Shown here piece after piece: positions 7,485 to 15,310 of a stretch of DNA of 64,000 bases. The notes under the pieces are model-generated. The model searched no databases. It was not told the DNA's origin and saw only the letters and a program-made list of their open reading frames with translations. How positions within the stretch are numbered: the stretch's first letter is position 1; every line of letters starts with the position of its first letter. Source of the DNA: JACPFJ01 sp036504875 (lineage in GTDB: Bacteria; Desulfobacterota; Desulfuromonadia; Geobacterales; Pseudopelobacteraceae); the NCBI GenBank assembly GCA_036504875.1, contig DASXUK010000073.1:1-64000 (forward strand), read 5' to 3'. The position numbers were made by a program, and so were the translations under genes.

Positions 7485-7545
7485 GTCCGCCTCCTAAATT
7501 GCGAGGGCGGACTTCCCCCAGGGGCAGTGTCCGCCCCCATAGGGT
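7485..7545 (-). promoter_or_regulatory. Three-arm SD switch leader, radC copy
   Basis: Minus strand: arm 1 GGGCGGAC (7536-7529), an inner GCCCC/GGGGG hairpin, arm 2 GTCCGCCC (7512-7505), arm 3 AGGAGGCGGAC (7495-7485) ending at the ATG. Arm 2 pairs perfectly with arm 1 (8 bp) or with arm 3 (7 bp). All three arms differ from the usual GGAGACA version in a coordinated way, which is co-variation evidence. Confidence 0.75.
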
Positions 7546-7564
7546 TGATAGTTGCTGTTTCAGG

Positions 7565-8116
7565 TTACTGAAGCGCCAACACGGCCTCCCGGAAGTTCAC
7601 ACCATCCAGATTCATCGTGGCGCTGATCGAATCCCATGACCGGTTGCAGACAAAACAATGGACATGGTTATCGTAGAGAGCCATTGAGGGATTGCTGTCC
7701 TTGTGAAACGGACAGCAGCGATGTCTCCCATTTGGGAAGTCGATGATATTAGTAATGGGATACTGCCGGGCCTGCTCGATCATCTCAGATGTGATCTTGC
7801 CAGTTACCGGTTCCGCTTCCTTGCCGTTGACGTGGTTAAGCAGAGCCATTGCCTCCATCTTCAGAGGACGTAGCTCCTTCTCCTGGTCTTTGATGAAGGA
7901 TGCGGTCAGGGCCTTGATCAGTGGATCTTTACTTCGTTCGATCCGCCGTTGGGCTCCCCAGATTTCACGCTCCAGATGTTTGATTTGCGGTTGCAGAAAG
8001 GCCAGTCGGCGCATGATCGCATAGCGTTCCGGTACGCCGAATTCCTTCGCCGCATCGATAACTGACTTCATTGGCATTCTTGTTATATTTCGTTTTGTTA
8101 TGTAATCAATGTTCAT
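7565..8116 (-). CDS. CHC2 zinc-finger (primase-like) protein
   Basis: About 183 residues from the ATG at 8116, whose GGAGGTATTGC site and ATGA overlap with the previous stop make it the natural start. Residues about 128-160 carry RHRCCPFHKDSNPSMAL and HVHCFVCNRSWDSI, the CHC2 zinc-finger pattern of DnaG-type primases. No TOPRIM domain follows, so it is a stand-alone zinc-binding module, as found in some plasmid and phage proteins. The N-terminal half is helical and basic. DNA binding in element replication is an inference. Confidence 0.75.
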   Translation of the reverse strand: MNIDYITKRNITRMPMKSVIDAAKEFGVPERYAIMRRLAFLQPQIKHLEREIWGAQRRIERSKDPLIKALTASFIKDQEKELRPLKMEAMALLNHVNGKEAEPVTGKITSEMIEQARQYPITNIIDFPNGRHRCCPFHKDSNPSMALYDNHVHCFVCNRSWDSISATMNLDGVNFREAVLALQ

Positions 8117-8568
8117 GCAATACCTCCAATTATCCTGACCGAACGGAACGGTGTCCCCCAGACGGCTTCTCCTCCGGAACTGTTCCGGGATTTGATCTCC
8201 AAGTGGCATGGTATCCACCCGGTTGACCGACCAACGATGAAACGTCGGCGGTCCCCGTAACAGTCGATGACCTCCACGCGTTTGCCCTCCAGGCTGATCA
8301 GATCGGCTGTCAGGTCAACAAGCGAGCGCCATCCGGGAGCGATATTCTTCTGGCGGGCCTTATCAACCAGGGCAGCGTACTTGCTGTATGCTGTCATGGT
8401 GCCGCGTTCGGTAGTTACAGGGGAATGATCAGGAGAGTTCAGTTCAGCTGCCAGAGCAGTGGCTTTCTTCAAGACGACATCGAAGCCCAGGCAGGTATAA
8501 AACTCGCCGTGATCGAGAACATAGACGCCGCCGGCATAGCCGGGGTTTATTGTGATTTTGGTTGGCAT
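8113..8568 (-). CDS. Conserved-looking mobile-element protein (151 aa), unknown
   Basis: The start at 8568 (MPTKITINPGYAGGVYVLD) is fixed by AAGGAGACAGACC just upstream. The C-terminal half (VEVIDCYGDRRRFIVGRSTGWIPCHLEIK) reads like a small beta domain. No recognised family. It overlaps the CHC2 gene by ATGA, so the two are coupled, and it heads its own leader-controlled pair. Confidence 0.6.
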   Translation of the reverse strand: MPTKITINPGYAGGVYVLDHGEFYTCLGFDVVLKKATALAAELNSPDHSPVTTERGTMTAYSKYAALVDKARQKNIAPGWRSLVDLTADLISLEGKRVEVIDCYGDRRRFIVGRSTGWIPCHLEIKSRNSSGGEAVWGTPFRSVRIIGGIA

Positions 8569-8640
8569 GGTCTGTCTCCTTTGCAATAGGCAGGAAGACA
8601 GACTTCCCCTCCGGGATTGTCGTGTCTCCCCGCAGGATGG
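8569..8640 (-). promoter_or_regulatory. Three-arm SD switch leader, copy before the 8113-8568 gene
   Basis: Minus strand: arm 1 GGGGAGACA (8631-8623), an inner TCCC/GGGGA hairpin, arm 2 GTCTGTCTTCC (8603-8593), arm 3 AAGGAGACAGAC (8581-8570). Arm 2 can form about 9 bp with arm 1 or about 10 bp with arm 3, which holds the ribosome site. Confidence 0.75.
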
Positions 8641-8655
8641 ATTATTGTTATTGGT

Positions 8656-9177
8656 TCAGCTGCGCAGCCGTTCGTCCCAACAGCACTCGCCAATGTAGTG
8701 GGCGTAGTCGTCGCTCTGGTAGAAGACACGTGCAGAGGATTGCGGAATCATGTTATCGCAGCCGACGCACTTAACAGCTCGTTCGAGAGGACTGTTTGCT
8801 ACCATCAGTTCCCTGACGAAGGTTTCTTCGCATTCCTGGCAGTCGTACAGCTCCCGGTCGATACCCAACAGGGTATCGGTTTGTGAGACTTCCAAAAAAC
8901 AGCCGCATACCGGGCATCCAAGGGTGTTCGGCGTGCCACTTTCCGCATTCCGTTCATGTTCGTAATTGTTGCGGGCGACGCGGAGATTCTCCTCGAAATC
9001 AATCTCCATCCGCTCACAGAAATGCATCAGGTCTGTGAGCAGGTCCTTGACGTCATCCTCGTCGCCATCGAAATCCCGGCCTTCAAGTGTCAGGCAGTAG
9101 GCCTGCATGACTGTGTCGATCCTGTCGGCACGCTCCTCGTTGGTCGGTTCGTCTGTCGTTCGTTCAAGAGGGCTCAT
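8656..9177 (-). CDS. Zinc-ribbon-containing hypothetical protein
   Basis: About 173 residues from ATG 9177 (MSPLERTTDEPTNEERADRI), one base after the preceding stop. The N-terminal half is acidic and helical. The C-terminal half has two CxxC-type clusters: CPVCGCFLEV...YDCQECEE (a treble-clef/zinc-ribbon pattern) and CVGCDNMI...GECCWDE. Likely a small zinc protein involved in nucleic-acid or protein binding; exact function unknown. It is the second gene of a coupled pair. Confidence 0.6.
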   Translation of the reverse strand: MSPLERTTDEPTNEERADRIDTVMQAYCLTLEGRDFDGDEDDVKDLLTDLMHFCERMEIDFEENLRVARNNYEHERNAESGTPNTLGCPVCGCFLEVSQTDTLLGIDRELYDCQECEETFVRELMVANSPLERAVKCVGCDNMIPQSSARVFYQSDDYAHYIGECCWDERLRS

Positions 9178-9178
9178 G

Positions 9179-9877
9179 TCACCACCCCCTTGCATTCATC
9201 TGATTGAGAACCATTCTCAGATCGATTCCGGACTCGGTAATCTTCTCGATGTGTCCAACAGCATGAGCAATGTCGCCGTTGCTTTGAGAAACTTTGAGGA
9301 GACATTCCTCCTCGAATCCCTCGACATCGTAGTCGATAATAATCACGTCCATGTTCGGGACCTGCTCCGGTGCATTGCTGACAATGCTCTGCACCAGACC
9401 ACCTTCGAGGACCACGCCGACAATCGGCTTGGGCGGAGGTGGATCTTCCGCCTGGGGGCCGATATCGCCGGTTTCCGCTTCGCTGATTCGCTCTTCCAGC
9501 CACTGGCCGGTAAAGCTGTACTGGATGTCATCAGCGGTGATGAATACTGCTCCGCCACCGAAGCCATCCGGTCGCATACGCGAACAGGTGTAAGCGCTTT
9601 CCTTGGAGATCCATGGAAGTTCACCGTTGGAACGGCGAATAATCTCCTGAAACCTAGTGAAAAGATCGTCCTCACTGAGTTCGATTTCCTCACCTTCAGG
9701 CTCCTCTGAATCAATGTAACCGTTACAGCACCACTCATCCGCGTAGAGGTAGAACTTGTCCTCGCCGTCGGTTTCAAAAGTGATACTGAACGCCTCGATG
9801 ATGCGCCGGTCCTCGTCGTTGATCAGGTGCTTGGGAATGGATGGTTGAAATACCGCTTGGGAATAATAGTCTGCCAT
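9179..9877 (-). CDS. Acidic hypothetical mobile-element protein (232 aa)
   Basis: Starts MADYYSQAVFQPSIPKHLI at 9877, directly after AAGGAGACAGAC. The protein is acidic throughout, with DEWCCNGYIDSEEPEGEEIELSEDD near residue 50 and a proline-rich linker (AEDPPPPKPIVG) near residue 145. A C-terminal VPNMDVIIIDYDVEGFEEE region resembles small plasmid-encoded proteins often found with zinc-ribbon partners. No function can be assigned. One base separates its stop from the next start. Confidence 0.6.
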   Translation of the reverse strand: MADYYSQAVFQPSIPKHLINDEDRRIIEAFSITFETDGEDKFYLYADEWCCNGYIDSEEPEGEEIELSEDDLFTRFQEIIRRSNGELPWISKESAYTCSRMRPDGFGGGAVFITADDIQYSFTGQWLEERISEAETGDIGPQAEDPPPPKPIVGVVLEGGLVQSIVSNAPEQVPNMDVIIIDYDVEGFEEECLLKVSQSNGDIAHAVGHIEKITESGIDLRMVLNQMNARGW

Positions 9878-9950
9878 GTCTGTCTCCTTGTTGTAATGGT
9901 GTGGGGAGACAGGCATCCCCTATGGGGAGTGTGTCTCCCCAATTGGGTTG
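9878..9950 (-). promoter_or_regulatory. Three-arm SD switch leader, copy before the 9179-9877 gene (archetype)
   Basis: The clearest copy. Minus strand: arm 1 GGGGAGACA (9940-9932), inner hairpin CCCC-ATA-GGGG (9927-9917), arm 2 CTGTCTCCCC (9912-9903), arm 3 AAGGAGACAGAC (9889-9878), then ATG. Arm 1:arm 2 is nine perfect base pairs; arm 2:arm 3 is eight and covers the ribosome site. CAACCC precedes arm 1, as in several other copies. Confidence 0.8.
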
Positions 9951-9961
9951 GCGGTTGTTGG

Positions 9962-10173
9962 TCAGGAAACCCTTCTGATGGCGCCGCTTATGTCGGTGTA
10001 CCATCCCGGGGGAACAGTGAACCCGTCGCTGATGACGAACATCATGTCCGGGTTATGACGGTTGCGAACCAGGTAGTAACCGCGCCTTTTGCATCAAAGG
10101 CTTCATAGGCGGCCATGCCTTCGGGATCGTTGGCGGGCTGCCACTCAAGAGAACTCAGATCATTCCCTCTCAT
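9962..10173 (-). pseudogene. Small gene split by a frameshift at a run of four A
   Basis: The ATG at 10173 overlaps the previous stop (ATGA). The first frame (MRGNDLSSLEWQPANDPEGM ...YEAFDAKG) ends at TGA 10044-10042. A second frame, shifted by -1, reads on as RGYYLVRNRHNPDMMFVISD through VPPGWYTDISGAIRRVS to 9962. Both halves look coding, and the switch falls at GCAAAAGG. Expected full length is about 70 residues. Either a frameshift mutation, a base-call error or slippage; no family recognised. Confidence 0.6.
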
Positions 10174-10604
10174 GGCGATTCACCTTGCCCGGTCTCTTCT
10201 CCGCAGGCTTCCAGTTCATCGTGTATATCAGGCTCGTCGAGCACAGCAAGCCGTACCGTGTCGGTTTCCCACCGGACATTAGTGTGCTTGTAGTAACCCG
10301 ACCAGAAGAAATCGTCATCGGTAACGTTGAGAGTGTTGCACTCCATCCGTCCCTCGAATTCCTTCAATCTCACCTTGCCGTTATCCGGTTCAGCGTCCCA
10401 GTCAGCCGTCATAAAGTCGCAGCCGCAGTTAAACTCCGAGACCTTGTAGACCTTAAGTTCACGCACTGCCGCCGATAGTGCCTTGATCCGCTCGATGGTT
10501 GCAGCGTCAAGGTCGATGATGGCGTAGTCCGCATTGTCGGAGAAAAACTCGCTGTTGTCGTGAATGGGTATGATGAGGCGTTTTGCTGATATGGTGTCTG
10601 TCAT
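10170..10604 (-). CDS. Hypothetical acidic protein (144 aa)
   Basis: The start at 10604 (MTDTISAKRLIIPIHDNSEF) is set by AAGGAGACAGTCC upstream. The sequence alternates strands and acidic loops (FNCGCDFMTADWDAEPDNGK; TDDDFFWSGYYKHTNVRWETD). It has no known motif. It heads a coupled pair with the frameshifted small gene and sits directly downstream of the methyltransferase-helicase gene. Confidence 0.6.
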   Translation of the reverse strand: MTDTISAKRLIIPIHDNSEFFSDNADYAIIDLDAATIERIKALSAAVRELKVYKVSEFNCGCDFMTADWDAEPDNGKVRLKEFEGRMECNTLNVTDDDFFWSGYYKHTNVRWETDTVRLAVLDEPDIHDELEACGEETGQGESP

Positions 10605-10675
10605 GGACTGTCTCCTTGTAATGTGCGAAGACATATCGACCCTTACGGGGGTATCTGTCCCCGCAAGGGTTGATG
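10605..10675 (-). promoter_or_regulatory. Three-arm SD switch leader, copy before the 10170-10604 gene (weaker)
   Basis: Minus strand: arm 1 GGGGACA (10662-10656), an inner ACCCCCGTAAGGGT hairpin, arm 2 TGTCTTC (10633-10627), arm 3 AAGGAGACAGTCC (10617-10605). Pairing lengths are shorter (about 7 bp) than in the best copies, but order, spacing and position match. Confidence 0.6.
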
Positions 10676-10687
10676 GTTGAGGTCTCG

Positions 10688-13600
10688 TCAGGCGTATTTT
10701 CGACTGGGGGCGGGATTACGCACATAGACGCCAAACAGGGTGAACTCCAGGGCTCCCGCATCCAGCAAGGTCTGGTACATGCCGAATGGCAAGTCCCGAG
10801 TGACCTCTCTGCCGTCTTCACAATGAATGACTGCAATGGATGGTGGAACTGGAGCAGGTTCCGGCCTGGTGATTGGTAGATGGATGATGTTGTTTTTGAT
10901 CGGCGCTTCTCCCTTGTTGTCTCCCCTGACTCGGGCATTCTCGTGCTGGGTCATCTTCTTCAACAGGGACGACGGGTCCGTGTAATTGAAGTTCCCCTCC
11001 TTGAGCGCCTTTGTCATCAGAGATGAAAACGACTGGCTGCTGCTGCATTCAGCCGGGTCGATGTCCGGTGTTTCCCCTTCAGCAAGCTTGGCGACCATCC
11101 TCTTCTCTAAGGTATATGCGAGTTGCAATGCCTGAACTTCCGAAGAGGTGAGATACCAGTAACGGACGGGACGAACTTCCCCGAACTGGGCCCGGTGGAT
11201 GTCAGCAGTATTGACGCGACGGATTCTTCCGTCTCCCTGTTCAGCCAGTCTGGTGTTGGACGTGTAGTCGTACCAGACGAGGTTATTGAACTGGGATAGG
11301 TTGAGACCCGTGGCGACGCGGTGGAACGAGACGACAACGACCTGGGCCGTTACCTGCTCGAACCATCCGACCAGCTTTTCAGGAGCAACCGAGTCGGGCA
11401 GGATCTCAATGCTGGCGCCCTGGACGTTATCCCGAAGGATTCGTTTCAGGACGGGGCGCATGTCGATCTTTTGCGTGTTGCCGGTATAAACCAGCAAACG
11501 CTCTCCCCGGTCGATCACCCCTTGGGCGATACTGATCAGTTTTTCTTCTTTTTTCAGCAGCAGCTCCCCGTCGGGAAGCGACAGCCGGTGCAGCGTGCCG
11601 AGCGGAATATCCCGCAGTTTCAGTTCGTCGTTGTAATGCCGGAACGTGTCGCTGACACGCAGAAATGCGGCATTGCGGACGGCTGCAGCTGCCAAAAGAT
11701 CTTCCGGTGGCAAGTCTGCCTTCTCGATGATGTTTTCGATGCTTCGGTGACAGGTTTCCACCAGAGCGTGTGATTGACACTTGATGACCTCCCGTTCCAC
11801 AGGAGGCAGGTCGTCGAAGTCGTCACTGTCCACGTTGACGAAGTTGGGAATCGTAAAGATCAGGGCTGCCGGTGAAATGCCAGCCGTATCGTAGGTGGTG
11901 ACACGCTCCGATTCACGGTGACGGTTCTTCTCATCGGTTTTCCTGACGGTCTTGAACGCTCCATACTTGGTCTGGAAATCAGTGGCAGACTTCATCTCCC
12001 AGCCCGCACTCCGCATTTGCATTGGATTCAACCCCCACAGGATGTTGTAGATAGATTTCGCCATGCCGTTGGTCACGGTGGCGGTGAGGGCGAGAACCTT
12101 CTTGGCGGTTGCGGCAAGCCGGATAAACGCGGTCCCCTGATTACTCATCAGGTTGGCCGCATTGTGGGCTTCGTCGAAAATGGCGAGGTCGAACGGTATC
12201 CGCTTCAAGAGCCGGATGTACGGAAGCTGCTTGTTGTGCGTCCGGGCTTCCGTGGCGGTACCGTTACTTTCAATCTCGCTGATCCAGCGACGATAGCTCA
12301 TGACAGGTCGGTCATTTTCAGGGATATAGGTAAAGAGCGGCTCACCGCAGTACGAGCACTTGGGTTTGTCACCCTTGCGGATTTTCTCGGACAGAGGCGA
12401 ACGGCATGATGGGCAGACTTCCGTGTATTCAACGGAGCTGTGGCCATCTTTCTTGACGATGGTTTTGCGACTCTTGATGCAGAGCCGGTATTTCGGGTGC
12501 ATCCTGAGTCGCGTGTAGGCGATCAGGTAGAGACCGTATGGCTTGGTTGCAGCAAGTTCACTCAGGACATCCCAAGAGTCGATGATATGAACGGCAAATC
12601 CCTCATTGGCGTATTCACGTGCCAACTGGGGGATGAGCTGCGGTTCCGATACCATCACCGTGCGTTTCGCACAGGTCAGATACTTCACCGCTTTCGCGAT
12701 CCATGTTTTCCCGGTGCCGGTGTTGGCACGAATGCCAATGCCCCGGCGGCCTGATCGGTAGGCCTTGATGACCGCCTTGACCGCTTCCCGTTGTGGAGGG
12801 AGCAGACCGATTCCCTGCAGTTCATCAACCAGGTATGTTTCATCCTGGCCGGTTTCATGGAGGGGCTGGTAGAGCCGTGAGAGTTTCTGCAGAAGCACCG
12901 ATGAGAGACGGCTGTTGAGCTCATAGTAATCAAACCCATGTTCCCTGGCCGGTTTTACATACCCATGGCGATCCATCAGAAATGCTTCAACAGTTGGTTT
13001 ACTTACCATTGTTTCGCTGTTGTTCTCCGGGTCTTTGAAGGTCTCTATTTTTGTGATGACCATGAATTTTGCCAGGAAGAAGTCGCCGTTGATGGTGACT
13101 GATTCGATCTGACTGTTCATGGCTGCAAGTTGGACGGCGTGTGCCGTTCGCAGGGTTGAGATGGGCTGGATGCTGGTGTCGTAGGACGACGGATACTGCC
13201 GGTCCAGCACCATGACTGCCGCCTTGTCGAGCCGGTCCTCGCACTCCCGGTAGAACTCCGTGAGGTCGCGGGCCGTCATGAGCGGACGATTACTGCCATT
13301 GCTGCCGCCAAGGGAAAGAGTCTGGCGTTTGCCCGGCACGGTGTACGCTCCATCCCCCAGATTGGCAGCGGGCCAACTCTGATAACGGACATACTGGTGA
13401 TATATTTCGCTGCTGTTGTCCTGGTTCTTTGCCAGAAACACGATCACCTGCTTGAAGCGGGCGTATTCCTCGCTCTGGAAGGCGTAGGCAAACGGAAACG
13501 TCCCCTGGATAATGTCCAGCAATCTCCCTTTCAGCTCATACTCGGGAATGATGAGAACCATCACTCCTTCATAGGCCAGCAAGGGTGCTGTCTTTTCCAT

Positions 13601-14032
13601 CCAGGTGACCAGTTCGTTGCCGGCGGCCTTGTTGTAGGGCGGATTCAGCAGGATCAGATTGAACTTGCCGGAAAGCTCCACGTCGAAGAACGACGAGTTG
13701 AGCTTCTGGGTTGTTCCGTGAACCCTGGCGAACCTGCCGGCATCCAGTTCAACGGCATAGGAGAGGATTTCGTGTGGTGAACCGTTGGAGGCGGCATAGC
13801 GCCTTTTGAGCCAGCGGGTCACTGTGGTCAGAAATTCGCCTTCACCCGCGCAGGGGTCAAGGACGGAGATGGTTTTCAGGGCATTGTAGCGCCGGCTTTT
13901 CCAACCGAATGATGGCTCCAGAATGCGGAGAACCGTCTGAACATCGGATGGAAAGGTCGGGTAGTACCCTTTGTTCAGTTCATTTCCCCGGGTGCGGGAA
14001 AACGAGCTGTTGATGGTAGTAGTAAGTTCCAT
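10688..14032 (-). CDS. Adenine DNA methyltransferase fused to SF2 helicase (1114 aa)
   Basis: The N-terminal methyltransferase has motif I VLDPCAGEGEFL (residues 57-68) and motif IV LLNPPYNK (128-135), i.e. NPPY, as in N6-adenine enzymes. A superfamily-2 helicase follows: Walker A ANTGTGKT near residue 437, a Cys4 zinc ribbon (CPSC...CSYC) near 540-560, DEAH near 620 (LAIFDEAHNAA), LTATVTNG shortly after, and a C-terminal RecA lobe with TGLNLSQFNNLVWYD and the arginine-finger motif QGDGRIRR near 920-940. No nuclease domain is visible, so it is not an obvious type ISP restriction enzyme. It may modify or remodel the element's own DNA, or resemble phage-type methylase-helicases. Last of three coupled genes. 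Confidence 0.85.
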   Translation of the reverse strand: MELTTTINSSFSRTRGNELNKGYYPTFPSDVQTVLRILEPSFGWKSRRYNALKTISVLDPCAGEGEFLTTVTRWLKRRYAASNGSPHEILSYAVELDAGRFARVHGTTQKLNSSFFDVELSGKFNLILLNPPYNKAAGNELVTWMEKTAPLLAYEGVMVLIIPEYELKGRLLDIIQGTFPFAYAFQSEEYARFKQVIVFLAKNQDNSSEIYHQYVRYQSWPAANLGDGAYTVPGKRQTLSLGGSNGSNRPLMTARDLTEFYRECEDRLDKAAVMVLDRQYPSSYDTSIQPISTLRTAHAVQLAAMNSQIESVTINGDFFLAKFMVITKIETFKDPENNSETMVSKPTVEAFLMDRHGYVKPAREHGFDYYELNSRLSSVLLQKLSRLYQPLHETGQDETYLVDELQGIGLLPPQREAVKAVIKAYRSGRRGIGIRANTGTGKTWIAKAVKYLTCAKRTVMVSEPQLIPQLAREYANEGFAVHIIDSWDVLSELAATKPYGLYLIAYTRLRMHPKYRLCIKSRKTIVKKDGHSSVEYTEVCPSCRSPLSEKIRKGDKPKCSYCGEPLFTYIPENDRPVMSYRRWISEIESNGTATEARTHNKQLPYIRLLKRIPFDLAIFDEAHNAANLMSNQGTAFIRLAATAKKVLALTATVTNGMAKSIYNILWGLNPMQMRSAGWEMKSATDFQTKYGAFKTVRKTDEKNRHRESERVTTYDTAGISPAALIFTIPNFVNVDSDDFDDLPPVEREVIKCQSHALVETCHRSIENIIEKADLPPEDLLAAAAVRNAAFLRVSDTFRHYNDELKLRDIPLGTLHRLSLPDGELLLKKEEKLISIAQGVIDRGERLLVYTGNTQKIDMRPVLKRILRDNVQGASIEILPDSVAPEKLVGWFEQVTAQVVVVSFHRVATGLNLSQFNNLVWYDYTSNTRLAEQGDGRIRRVNTADIHRAQFGEVRPVRYWYLTSSEVQALQLAYTLEKRMVAKLAEGETPDIDPAECSSSQSFSSLMTKALKEGNFNYTDPSSLLKKMTQHENARVRGDNKGEAPIKNNIIHLPITRPEPAPVPPSIAVIHCEDGREVTRDLPFGMYQTLLDAGALEFTLFGVYVRNPAPSRKYA

Positions 14033-14033
14033 G

Positions 14034-14579
14034 CTATTCCTCCTTCTCGATTGTGAAATGCGCTGTCGGGGGAGGCATCTTGAGACCGCCGTACTTAAGC
14101 CGGTTGACTATCTCCGACTTGAGTTCGTGGGCCCGGAATTTCCAGCACCGCTTGTTTCCCACAAGGGGCTCTATTTCCATGGACACTTCGTTGAACAGTA
14201 CTTCGTACCAATCGCGATGGACGAACTCCCGCTGATCGAGAATCCTGGTAAAAACCTGGTAGCAATCTGCCTTCGAGGTGCCGATCAGAAACGACGAGTC
14301 AGACGACGGCGTGATGTACACCCCCGAGTACCCTTCGCCCATCTTCGGTATGACCCGCAGAGGATGATTGCTCCAGATGTTGATTGATCTGTCTTCTTTA
14401 CCGTGGCATTCAAGCGACCCTTTCATGGCAAGAATCTGGGCGAAAGCCCGGATCTCCTGAGTGGGGCCGTAGGCGGTGAGATAGAAGAGATTGCGTGCGC
14501 CGGGCACAGAATCGTCCAGGATCAGATCCCGGCAGATGACCGTCGCCGACGCTTTGTCGTTTGAAATGGTAATTTTCAT
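14034..14579 (-). CDS. Hypothetical protein (181 aa) coupled to the methylase-helicase
   Basis: Begins MKITISNDKASATVICRDLI. Its ATG overlaps the previous gene's stop (ATGA), and its own stop is one base before the methylase-helicase start. A mixed alpha/beta sequence with no known domain; AYGPTQEIRAFAQILAMKGS and DWYEVLFNEVSMEIEPL are typical segments. The tight coupling on both sides suggests it is made in fixed ratio with the methylase-helicase, perhaps as a partner. Confidence 0.65.
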   Translation of the reverse strand: MKITISNDKASATVICRDLILDDSVPGARNLFYLTAYGPTQEIRAFAQILAMKGSLECHGKEDRSINIWSNHPLRVIPKMGEGYSGVYITPSSDSSFLIGTSKADCYQVFTRILDQREFVHRDWYEVLFNEVSMEIEPLVGNKRCWKFRAHELKSEIVNRLKYGGLKMPPPTAHFTIEKEE

Positions 14580-15226
14580 GACGCACCCCCGAGTGGTCGG
14601 CTTACCTTGACCGTGCGAGGGACCATGATGGTTTTCTCCGCTGCCTCGTTGTGCAGAGTGAAGTCGATGAACGTCCTGATTGCGGCATCGACACTTCTGT
14701 CGAAGTCCCAGACGATATCAACCAGCTCCTTGAGGCTTGAGGTGTCCCAGTCATCGTAGTCACCAGATGGCTCACCAATGGTTTCGCCGGTGGTGTACTG
14801 TGACATGACCGGGTGGGTGTAGTTGTGGCGCTGATGTTTACAGACACCGCACTGATCTTTCCCTTCCTCCGCTATCCGGTAGTTTCTCTGACCGCAGGCG
14901 GGACAGTATGACTTGTAGCCGGTGTCCTTACTGCCGCCGCGATACAGCACGAGGTAGCCCCCGCTGCGACCGTTGCGGTGAATCTGATAGTCGTAGCCAT
15001 GGCGTGCGTTGAACTCGGCAAGAATGTCGTCGAATTCATCGAACGCATCTTCTACGTCCAGCAGTTCCCAGGCCCGGTTGCGGGTATCGTTGTCAGGAAA
15101 CTGAATGCGGTGGAGTTTGATATTGCGGGAAAATGACGTTCCCCTGTTCCAGCTCGACCTGGTGTCGTAGCGCTGGTGGGTTGCGAGAAATGCAATCATC
15201 TCCTTACGTGATCGTGGTTTTGCCAT
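14576..15226 (-). CDS. Zinc-ribbon hypothetical protein (216 aa)
   Basis: Starts MAKPRSRKEMIAFLATHQRY at 15226 after AAGGAGGACATCA. The middle carries a four-cysteine zinc ribbon: YCPACGQRNYRI...QCGVCKHQRHNY (about residues 107-132). The N-terminal region (RNAWELL... type helices and YDYQIHRNGRSGGYLVLY) is of unknown family. It is the first gene of a three-gene coupled unit ending in the methylase-helicase. Confidence 0.65.
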   Translation of the reverse strand: MAKPRSRKEMIAFLATHQRYDTRSSWNRGTSFSRNIKLHRIQFPDNDTRNRAWELLDVEDAFDEFDDILAEFNARHGYDYQIHRNGRSGGYLVLYRGGSKDTGYKSYCPACGQRNYRIAEEGKDQCGVCKHQRHNYTHPVMSQYTTGETIGEPSGDYDDWDTSSLKELVDIVWDFDRSVDAAIRTFIDFTLHNEAAEKTIMVPRTVKVSRPLGGAS

Positions 15227-15295
15227 TGATGTCCTCCTTGTCTCGCGGAGAAGGCGGATATCCCCTGACGGGGAATATCCGCATCCCCGCCGGGT
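15227..15295 (-). promoter_or_regulatory. Three-arm SD switch leader, copy before the 14576-15226 gene (variant)
   Basis: Minus strand: arm 1 GCGGATA (15282-15276), inner TCCCC-GTC-AGGGGA hairpin (15274-15261), arm 2 TATCCGCC (15260-15253), running into CCTTCTCC (15254-15247). TTCTCC can pair with GGAGGA of the ribosome site (15239-15232). Here the two competing pairings use adjacent rather than identical bases. Confidence 0.55.
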
Positions 15296-15310
15296 TGGCA
15301 GTTGTAAGTA

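Noticed and set aside
7047..7571. 174-codon plus-strand frame across radC
   Set aside because: It lies wholly antisense to radC and its leader; the radC frame carries the JAB motif, so the plus frame is a shadow.
10688..14032. Type ISP or type III restriction-modification enzyme
   Set aside because: The methylase and helicase are clear, but no nuclease motif is visible and the domain order differs from type ISP.
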